Of a stretch of 64,000 nucleotides of DNA, positions 57,815 through 64,000 are shown piece by piece. The notes beneath the pieces are model-generated. The model saw nothing but the letters and a program-made list of their open reading frames with translations, was not told the origin of the DNA and did no database searches. The translations under genes and the position numbers were made by a program. Source of the stretch: JAWKTM01 sp041399085 (lineage in GTDB: Bacteria > Planctomycetota > Planctomycetia > Pirellulales > Pirellulaceae); assembly GCA_041399085.1 (NCBI GenBank), contig JAWKTM010000021.1, positions 1 through 64,000 on the forward strand, read 5' to 3'. Each line of letters begins with the position of its first letter. The stretch's first letter is position 1.

Positions 57815-58094
57815 CGGTATCCGTTCCGATTTTCAAGGGCTTCGTGAAGTTTTGAAGCGACCGGCGCAATCTCAGCGCGATCCGCTCCTGGCCGTGGATT
57901 CAGTTTCTTATCGTCGCTCCGATCGTGCGGCTTAAACCAGTTTTTCCGACTGGCCCGCTAGCACATGAAAGGGAACGCGTCCGGCCGACGATTCGCTCGT
58001 CGGCCGTTCGCCCGGGCCGCTCGATTGTTACACTGCGGGGAAGTCATTCAATCACGAGTTGGTTGCCGGTCCGCAGTTTCCGCGAGGCGTTTGC

Positions 58095-60083
58095 ATGCCC
58101 GATTTAGTTGCTCAGGGAAGTTCCGCCGAACAGCGGTGGCGACGCGCGGTTCCGGCCGATCAGTGGATTGTTGTGGGACGCGCGGCGGGCGTATGGAGCG
58201 TCGCGTGGGACGATCGTGTCTCGCGGCGGCATGTGCGCATTCGCTGGCGCGGCGGACGGTTGAATGTCGAACGCGTGCCCGACTCGCGAAACCCGGTGTT
58301 CTATCAAGGGCAAAGCCACGATCGGTTTTCCGTGCGGCCGGGCGAACACTTCGTCATCGGCGGCACTTCGTTTCTGCTGGCCGACGAACGGATCGAGTTG
58401 TCGCAGGCCGAAGACGCGCCGCTGACCGAGCAGGTCTTCAGCCCCGGCTATCTGCAACGCGTTCCTTTCCGAGACGCCAATCGCCGGATCGAACTGGTGA
58501 GCCGCTTACCCGACATCATCTCGGGCGCCGCGAGCGACGACGAGCTGTTTGTTCGCGTGGTCAACATTCTGATGTCGGGCGTCGAACGAGCCACGGCGGC
58601 GGCGTTGGTCGCCGCCAATCGATCCGAGGCAGCGTCGGATGCGAGCGGGCGAGCGGCGTCGGATTCGACGGATGTTCGCATTTTGCACTGGGATCATCGG
58701 GGTGAATACGGACGCGGCTTCGCGCCCGGCGCTCGATTGATCCAACTGCCACAGTCGAACGCGAAGAGAGCGTGATTCATGTCTGGAGCCGACCTCGCCC
58801 GCCGACCGGTGCGGCTGAGTCCATCGACCGGTGACCTGCCGCTCGTTGCCTCGAATTTCGCCGAATGAACCGACGATCGTCTCGGAAGCGAACTTGCCGC
58901 AATCCGACACATCCCTCGCAATCCAATACGACGCAGTCCACCCATCGCAGCCATCACCGCAGCGGACAGCCGCGCCCGCTCCTTCCGCCGATCCGCAGTT
59001 CACGCAGAGCGAGGATCTCGACTGAAAGGCTTTCTGCACGCCGCTGACGGCCGACCCATGTCGCGGTTGAGCGTTGTATGTGGCTGGAAAACTCGCCGGC
59101 GGCGATGCGGTCACGCACGACGCCCGCGATCCAGCTGACGCAGACGAAGTGAAGTTCGTCGAACTGACCGCCAACATGTTGACTTCACTACGTCGCATGC
59201 GAGTCTGGAACGGAAGGACGCCAGCCTGCGTTCGTTTTTCTCGCCCGTGGTTTTGGAAGCTCTGGCCGAACACGATCCCGAACAGATACTCGCGGCCGCG
59301 CGAAGTGAACGCTCGGTGTTGTTCTGCGATCTCCGCGGATTCTCGCGCGCAGCAGCATCGGCCGATGATCTGCTGGGATTGTTGCGGCAGGATGAGTCGA
59401 GCGTTGGGCGTGATGACGCGTCATTCTCGATCAAGGCGGCGTTGTCGGCGATTTTCATGGCGACGCACCAGTGGGTTTTTGGGGCTGGCCGCTGGAGCAA
59501 TCGGATGCGGCCGAAAGAGCGTGTCGCGCGACTGTCGGCATTCAGGCGGAGTTCGCCGCGGCGGCCAGCGACTCGACGCATCCGCTGGCCAATTTCCGCA
59601 TGGGAATCGGCATCGCGACAGGACGGGCCGTGGCGGGCAAGATCGGGACGATCGATCAAGTGAGTGAGCCGTCTTCGGGCCGGTCGTAAATCTGGCGTCG
59701 CGGTTGGAAGGACTGACCAAACACAGTGCGAGCGCTTCGATTTTGCTCGATCCGCCAACGGCCGAAATCGTGCAGGGGTGTCTCGCGCAACGAAGCCCGC
59801 GTGCGCGCGTGTCGCAACGGTGCGCCCCCAGCGGCATGTCGGCCAGCGTCGAAGTAAGTCCGTTGCTGCCGGGCCGCGTCAGACCGCTATTGTCCGACGA
59901 ACACATTGCGGCCTACGAATCGGCGGCTCGGTAGCAGCTTTCTCGGCCGGCGATTGGCAGCGTGCTTTTTCGCTGCTGCATGCCGTGCCGGCCGAAGACC
60001 GCGTGAAGGATCTACTCACGGTGTTCATCGCCCAAAACAATCGCACGCCGCCCCGGATTGGGACGGCGTGATCCCATCGTTGA
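58095..60083 (+). pseudogene. FHA-domain class III adenylate/guanylate cyclase, multiply frameshifted
   Basis: It starts at ATG 58095. An FHA domain is intact (GRAAGVWSVAWDDRVSRRHV, PGEHFVIGGTSFLL, residues ~25-110), followed by a linker and the start of a GAF-like region; the first frame stops at 58775. Later pieces in all three frames fit a cyclase: EVKFVELTANMLTSLRRMR, FFSPVVLEALAEHDPEQILA, SVLFCDLRGFSRAAASADDL (metal-binding Asp), MGFWGWPLEQSDAAERACRA, NFRMGIGIATGRAVAGKIGT, LLSDEHIAAYESA, DWQRAFSLLHAVPAEDRVKD. At least eight single-base corrections are needed. It is either a dead gene or a stretch of very poor consensus. Confidence 0.75.
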
Positions 60084-60105
60084 CGATCGGCAGCGAAGTG
60101 CCTAC

Positions 60106-60189
60106 CGATGCTGGCAGCATCGACCACACCTTTCGACCACGCGGCATCGGCCACGCAGCATTGGCTGCGTGGTGGACGCTGCCAGCGTC
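60106..60189. repeat. cluster of three short hairpins
   Basis: Consecutive inverted repeats: cgatgctggcagcatcg (60106-60122), ccacgcagcattggctgcgtgg (60151-60172, given as arms ccacgcagc/gctgcgtgg), gacgctgccagcgtc (60175-60189). They lie between the cyclase remnant and the convergent DAHP synthase gene. No U-run follows. Confidence 0.7.
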
Positions 60190-60266
60190 CCAACAGATAC
60201 ATTCTCATCTGCCGCTCATAGAAGACCGTCGGGACTCTGAAGGCTCGCGGAAAGAATGTGACGACC

Positions 60267-61277
60267 TTATCCCATTTGTTTGCCGATCGCTTCCGCCACG
60301 CGTCGGCAGCGTGGCATCACGTTCTGAACTGCGGGATGTTCAACGACTGATAACCGTCGCTCATCCGCCTGTTCGGGATTCGGATGCACTTCCAGAATCA
60401 ACGCGTCGGCCCCAGCCGCAACGGCTGCCACGGCCATGTCGGGCACTAGGTACGTGTGGCCCGTTCCATGACTCGGTCGATCCGACGGGCAAGTGCGTTT
60501 TGTGATGCAAATACGTGACGCTGGCAGTGACAGCATTGGTCGCGTATGCGACTCGAACGTGCGAATGCCACGTTCGCACAGCAACACGTTGGGGTTGCTA
60601 CGTTCAATGTGCTCGGCCGCCAACAGCAACTCTTCCATCGTCGCGCTCGCGCCGCGTTTCAGCAGCACCGGATTCCGCGTGTTGCCGACCGCTTCTAGTA
60701 AGCGATAGTTCTGCATGTTGCGAGCGCCGATTTGCAGCACGTCGGCGTAGGACGCGACCAACTCGACATCGTCGGTCGACATCACTTCGGTGACGACCGC
60801 CAAGCCGGTTTCCTCGCGAGCCGCCGCCAGCAGCTTCAAACCTTCTTCCTTCATGCCTTGGAAGCTGTACGGACTGGTTCGCGGTTTGAAAGCTCCGCCG
60901 CGCAGCGCCGTCGCTCCAGCCGCCTTCACAGCGCGAGCCGTCGTCATGATCTGCTCTTCACTCTCGACCGAACACGGTCCGGCAATCACACCCACCGCGC
61001 GATCGCCGCAGAGAAATCCGCCCACTTTGATTTGCGTCGGTTCGGGCTTTACCTCGCGGCTGGCGATCTTGTACGGCGCCAGAATCGGAACGACTTCGGC
61101 CACGCCCGGACCGCTTTCCAACGACTCCTTTGTCTGCGATCGCTTCTCGCCGATCGCCGCGATCACCGTGCGTTCGGTTCCTTGAATCACGTGAGCCTTC
61201 AACCCCAGTCCCTCGATCCGTTGAACCATGTGCGCCACCTGATCCTCCGACGCCCCTTTCTCCATTACCACAATCAT
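60267..61277 (-). CDS. aroF: 3-deoxy-7-phosphoheptulonate (DAHP) synthase, AroF/KDPG-like type Ib
   Basis: 336 residues. An N-terminal ferredoxin-like regulatory domain (MIVVMEKGASEDQVAHMVQR) precedes the TIM barrel: GVIAGPCSVESEEQIMTTAR, RGGAFKPRTSPYSFQGM, LQIGARNMQNYRLLEAVG, PVLLKRGASATMEELLLAAE, LCERGIRTFES, PSHGTGHTYLVPDMA, EVHPNPE. It makes DAHP from PEP and erythrose 4-phosphate, the first step of the shikimate pathway. Two short stretches (60470-60545 and 60305-60370) are read out of frame by paired compensating indels; the correct frames give SVTYLHHKTHLPV and MSDGYQSLNIPQF. Upstream lies an aromatic leader peptide with terminator. Confidence 0.92.
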   Translation of the reverse strand: MIVVMEKGASEDQVAHMVQRIEGLGLKAHVIQGTERTVIAAIGEKRSQTKESLESGPGVAEVVPILAPYKIASREVKPEPTQIKVGGFLCGDRAVGVIAGPCSVESEEQIMTTARAVKAAGATALRGGAFKPRTSPYSFQGMKEEGLKLLAAAREETGLAVVTEVMSTDDVELVASYADVLQIGARNMQNYRLLEAVGNTRNPVLLKRGASATMEELLLAAEHIERSNPNVLLCERGIRTFESHTRPMLSLPASRICITKRTCPSDRPSHGTGHTYLVPDMAVAAVAAGADALILEVHPNPEQADERRLSVVEHPAVQNVMPRCRRVAEAIGKQMG

Positions 61278-61363
61278 GACACCAATCTCCGGCTTGAATT
61301 GAATTGGGCTCGCCGCCTACCGAGCGCGCCGCCCGCGAAACTGCACCTACGAAACTCCAGCAA

Positions 61364-61402
61364 CAAAAAAAGCCCCGAAAACCACAGGGGTCGTCGGGGC
61401 TT
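61364..61402 (-). terminator. attenuator-type terminator upstream of DAHP synthase
   Basis: On the minus strand aagccccga (61394-61402) pairs with tcggggctt (61370-61378), followed by a run of Ts to 61364. It stands between the leader ORF (stop at 61425) and the DAHP synthase start (61277), so read-through is needed to express the enzyme. Its 5' arm (gcccc) can also pair with ggggc at 61441-61445 near the end of the leader ORF, a candidate antiterminator. Confidence 0.85.
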
Positions 61403-61424
61403 GGCATTTACCATTGGGAAGCGG

Positions 61425-61499
61425 TCACGCACCTCCACCGGCCCCTCGCTGCCGAGGATAGGTAAAGCTAAACCAAAAGTAGAAACCGCGTGACAACAT
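61425..61499 (-). CDS. aromatic leader peptide (putative attenuator of DAHP synthase)
   Basis: A 24-codon ORF from ATG 61499. Residues 6-14 are FYFWFSFTY, i.e. seven aromatic residues of nine, covering Phe (4), Tyr (2) and Trp (1); the tail is PRQRGAGGGA. Leader peptides of this kind make ribosomes stall when the charged tRNA is scarce. Downstream elements fit: hairpin cctcg/cgagg at 61444-61457 overlapping the leader end, a competing ggggc:gcccc pairing, and a terminator at 61364-61402. The regulated gene is the first committed step of aromatic amino acid synthesis. It is not part of the topoisomerase gene, which ends upstream at 61592. Confidence 0.75.
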   Translation of the reverse strand: MLSRGFYFWFSFTYPRQRGAGGGA

Positions 61500-61506
61500 G
61501 CGGGCT

Positions 61507-61534
61507 ATTATGCTCGGCAGGCGAAAGTTTGCAA
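61507..61534 (-). promoter_or_regulatory. probable sigma-70-type promoter for leader-DAHP synthase
   Basis: On the minus strand TTGCAA (61529-61534) and CATAAT (61507-61512) are separated by 16 bp. The leader ATG begins only 7 bp after the -10 box, so the start site would fall at or next to the ATG and the leader may be translated from a leaderless transcript. There is no Shine-Dalgarno sequence in that gap, which agrees. Confidence 0.5.
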
Positions 61535-61591
61535 GTGCCGGGCAAGTTGCCTTAGCCGCCGGTACCGCTCGCCTCAGTCGGCCCCGCCTTT

Positions 61592-62653
61592 CTATTCGCC
61601 TTGCTCCAATCGCTGGAGGAATCGCAACAAGACGCGTTCCTCGCGCGAGAATCGCTTCGACCTTCTGGGGCGATAGTCGCCCACCATCTGATCGAACTCG
61701 CCGGTTTCGTAGCGAGCCAACAACTGGATGCACGTAGCTGTTTCGGCACACGGTTGTCGTGTTGCCCAACAACTCGGCGGCTTCGCCGATCGCCGAGCGA
61801 ATTGCCTCACGCCGCTGGCGTTTTGTTTCGACGGGAAGTGAGGCATGCAGTCGACCGGCGACAGTGGCGGAAGCTTGCCAAGTGCGGAAATCTTTGGCCG
61901 TAAAGCCCTCGCCGATGACCGCGTGCAGATACGCGTTCACATCGTCCGAGTCCACCAATTGCCAGCCACTCTCGCCTGGAAGGCACGCGAACAACATCGC
62001 GCCGCCGCATGCTTGGTAGTCGGCCAAGAGCTTAGCCAGACGCGGATCGGTCTGGCGTCGCGCCGGACTCCCGATTTTCTCGCGAAATCGCAACCGAATC
62101 CGGTCGCCATCGATCTTCACATGCCGCCGCCGCAGCGTTGTCAGGCCATACGAACCATTCTCACGCACGTACTCTTCGTTGCCGACGCGAATGGCCGTGC
62201 GATCCAGCAACGCGACAATGACGGCTGCGACCTGTTCGGACGACTTGCTTCGTCGCCGCAAGTCGCTTTCCACGACGCCGTAACTTCGCCAATCGCTGTC
62301 CAAACGACCGCAGCTTGCGAAACTTCCAGGCCGCAACGGTCGCCTGCCATCGCTCGTGGTAGAGATACTGTTTCCGGCCCTGCTCGTCCCGTCCCGTGCA
62401 TTGCAAATGCCCGTTGGCGAATCGGCATATCCAAACGTCTTGCCATGCCGGCGGAATTACCAACGCTTCGATTCGTTCCAACTTGCGCGGCGACTTTAAT
62501 CCACGGCCGCGCCGAATCGATGTATTGAAAGCCACTTCCACGCTTGCGGCGACCGAAACCCGGCTCACTGTCACGAACGTACCGCAGCCGAGCTTGTCGA
62601 GCCAACTGCTCGGGTTCGACCGCCGGAGACTCCGCGTTGTTTGCCTGTTCCAT
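61592..62653 (-). CDS. DNA topoisomerase IB (frame interrupted)
   Basis: It starts at ATG 62653 (MEQANNAESPAVEPEQLARQ). Pieces in order: RYVRDSEPGFGRRKRGSGFQ; after a shift near 62525, KSPRKLERIEALVIPPAWQD and GRDEQGRKQYLYHERW; after a shift near 62290, ALLDRTAIRVGNEEYVRENG, TTLRRRHVKI, GEGFTAKDFRTWQAS and CRNSYVHP (catalytic Tyr). After a final shift near 61745, LLARYETGEFDQMVGDYRPR and ERVLLRFLQRLEQGE end at 61592. The corrected length is about 354 residues, normal for bacterial TopIB, which relaxes both positive and negative supercoils. Three or more single-base errors are needed. Confidence 0.83.
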
Positions 62654-62721
62654 GCCTGCCGGAAAAGGCAAACTTTGTGCCGCGCCCTTGGAGATCGTAC
62701 AAGGCAAAGACTCGTGGCAGC

Positions 62722-63825
62722 TTAAATTCGCGTTACGCGATTCCCTGGCAATCGACGCACCAACCGCCGCATCTCCAGAACGCTCAGCGTCGCCAGCACA
62801 CGCTGCGTCGGCAAACGGCTGAGGACGATCACTTCGTCGATGATTGGCGTCTCTGAACCAATCGCCGACAGCACCGCTTGTTCCTGTTCGTTCAGTTTCA
62901 GTTCGGCCGGATGATGCACGACTTGGCCGGTATCCGTCGGCGCGGCTTCGACCAGCGGACCGAGTTCCTCCAGCACGTCGTCGACCGATTCGATTAGCCT
63001 CGCTCCATCACGAATCAACCGATGGCAACCGGTCGACGCACGGCTGTCGACACGACCCGGCAACGCGAACACTTCACGCCCTTGCTCCATCGCCAACCGT
63101 GCGGAGATCAGCGCCCCGGATCGCATCGAAGCCTCGATCACAATCACGCCCAAGCTGATGCCGGTAATCAAGCGGTTCCGTTGCGGAAAGCTGCCAGACT
63201 TCGGCGGATGCATCGGCGGCGTCTCGCTGAGCAGCGCGCCATTGCTAATTACGGCCCGTGCCAGCTCGTCATGCTCCGGCGGATAAACGTTCAGCACGCC
63301 GCTGCCCAGCAGTGCGAGCGTCCGGCCGCCGGCTTCGAGCGCACCGCGATGCGCCGCCGCGTCCACGCCGCGTGCCAATCCGCTGACGATCGTCAGCCCG
63401 GCGCGCGACAATCCGCTCGCCAACCGTTCGGCTTGTCGCAGACCATAATGCGTGGCGTGCCGGGTTCCCACAATCGCAATCGACATGGCGTCCGACGGCT
63501 GCAATCCACCTCGCACGAACAACACGGCCGGCGGATCGTGAATCTCGCGCAGCAAACGCGGATAGTCGTCATCGGCGTCCGTCACGATCCGCACATTCTG
63601 TTCGCGGCAGATCGCCAGTTGGCTCTCGACATCAACTTCCTCGGACGCTCGCCGAATGGACTCGGCCAGCTTCGCCCCGACGCCATCGACTTCACGCAAC
63701 TCCGACAGACTCGCCGCGAGCACCGTCGCCGAATCGCCAAACCGACTCAACAGCGCTTGCCGAGTCCGCGGCCCCACGCCCGATACGAGCGCGAGTCGTA
63801 GCGTCGCGATCAATTGGCTATCCAC
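62722..63825 (-). CDS. dprA: DNA-processing protein DprA
   Basis: 367 residues from GTG 63825, with gagagg upstream; the open frame continues to 63987 but that part is not family sequence. A SAM-like/HhH domain (LALVSGVGPRTRQALLSRFG, LREVDGVGAKLAESIRRA) precedes the Rossmann-like DprA core: IAIVGTRHATHYGLRQAERL, IVSGLARGVDAAAHRGALEA, GSGVLNVYPPEH, FPQRNRLITGISLGVIVIEA, REVFALPGRV. A C-terminal winged helix (DEVIVLSRLPTQRVLATLSV) ends it. DprA loads RecA on incoming single-stranded DNA during transformation. It precedes the topoisomerase IB gene (68-bp gap), in place of the topA often found beside dprA. Confidence 0.94.
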   Translation of the reverse strand: MDSQLIATLRLALVSGVGPRTRQALLSRFGDSATVLAASLSELREVDGVGAKLAESIRRASEEVDVESQLAICREQNVRIVTDADDDYPRLLREIHDPPAVLFVRGGLQPSDAMSIAIVGTRHATHYGLRQAERLASGLSRAGLTIVSGLARGVDAAAHRGALEAGGRTLALLGSGVLNVYPPEHDELARAVISNGALLSETPPMHPPKSGSFPQRNRLITGISLGVIVIEASMRSGALISARLAMEQGREVFALPGRVDSRASTGCHRLIRDGARLIESVDDVLEELGPLVEAAPTDTGQVVHHPAELKLNEQEQAVLSAIGSETPIIDEVIVLSRLPTQRVLATLSVLEMRRLVRRLPGNRVTRI

Positions 63826-64000
63826 CGAGCCCCTCTCTTCGAGCAAATCATGCTTGTCGCGGCGGATGCCAAGCCGCCTGTCGGACACCCCCGACCCGGC
63901 AGTGCGACAATGAACAGGCTGGGATTCTAGCCGACGGCGAAAGCGGAAGCAAAACCGGGCGAGAGATAGGCTTTCCCCGAGCGTCATGCCCGTTGCGAAA

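Noticed and set aside
61425..62336. FYFWFSFTY segment as the C-terminus of topoisomerase IB
   Set aside because: That reading continues past a frame slip. The true TopIB C-terminus (LLARYETGEFDQ...) ends at 61592 in another frame, and the aromatic stretch has its own ATG.

Overview
The window is about 60% GC and almost certainly comes from a planctomycete, most likely of the Pirellulales type. The evidence is family content: DUF1549/DUF1553 (PSD1) and DUF1501 proteins, DUF1559 prepilin-like proteins, a PVC-type NHL/HEAT/cytochrome c protein, a FAD-dependent oxidoreductase of the planctomycete secreted type, and dispersed hairpin repeats of the kind that litter these genomes. Assignment to order is inference.

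Layout. 1-20.4 kb: PSD1 and DUF1501 genes, a membrane-inserted P-loop ATPase with a small partner, envelope and zinc-ribbon/GYF proteins, a BFD-type [2Fe-2S] protein, a DUF1559 pilin plus lipoprotein pair, a Ski2-like helicase, a duplicated-domain AT-hook protein, a CaCA antiporter, a frameshifted alpha/beta hydrolase and a ~1560-residue ceramidase/PVC-cytochrome fusion. 20.4-26.5 kb: a gene-poor accessory stretch with direct repeats, hairpin elements, an HExxH toxin-like remnant and a broken REP-associated (Y1) transposase. 26.5-35.7 kb: decayed SBF-like transporter, Ldh2-type dehydrogenase, HpcH aldolase, alaS, transglutaminase-like protein, FAD oxidoreductase. 35.7-39.2 kb: a MotA/ExbB-like channel gene followed by a one-TM, coiled-coil VWA gene, together resembling a stator with a VWA output domain. 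39.5-42.8 kb: a two-gene beta-oxidation operon. 42.9-52 kb: RDD and PH-domain membrane proteins, rsmE, an ExeA-like ATPase, two repeat-rich spacers, a second DUF1559 pilin, a CrtI-like oxidoreductase and a SapC-family protein. 52-58 kb: a choline/aminoglycoside-kinase-like gene carrying an in-frame repeat insertion, DUF1501, a Cys-rich lipoprotein, pentapeptide and M48 proteins. 58-64 kb: a broken FHA-adenylate cyclase, DAHP synthase with its leader, DNA topoisomerase IB and dprA.

The best regulatory find is a 24-codon leader ORF upstream of DAHP synthase (61425-61499, minus strand). It contains the run FYFWFSFTY, is preceded by a promoter-like sequence and is followed by an intrinsic terminator with competing upstream pairings. 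This is the architecture of ribosome-mediated attenuation by all three aromatic amino acids. The best candidate for an undescribed protein system is the MotA-like/VWA pair.

A caution applies throughout. At least seven genes, including the normally essential alaS, are broken by one-base gains or losses, many of them beside G or C runs, and restoring single bases gives full-length proteins of the expected families. This suggests consensus errors in the assembly rather than decay. I therefore annotate the conserved ones as full-length genes and state where the frame breaks. No tRNA, rRNA or CRISPR array was seen.
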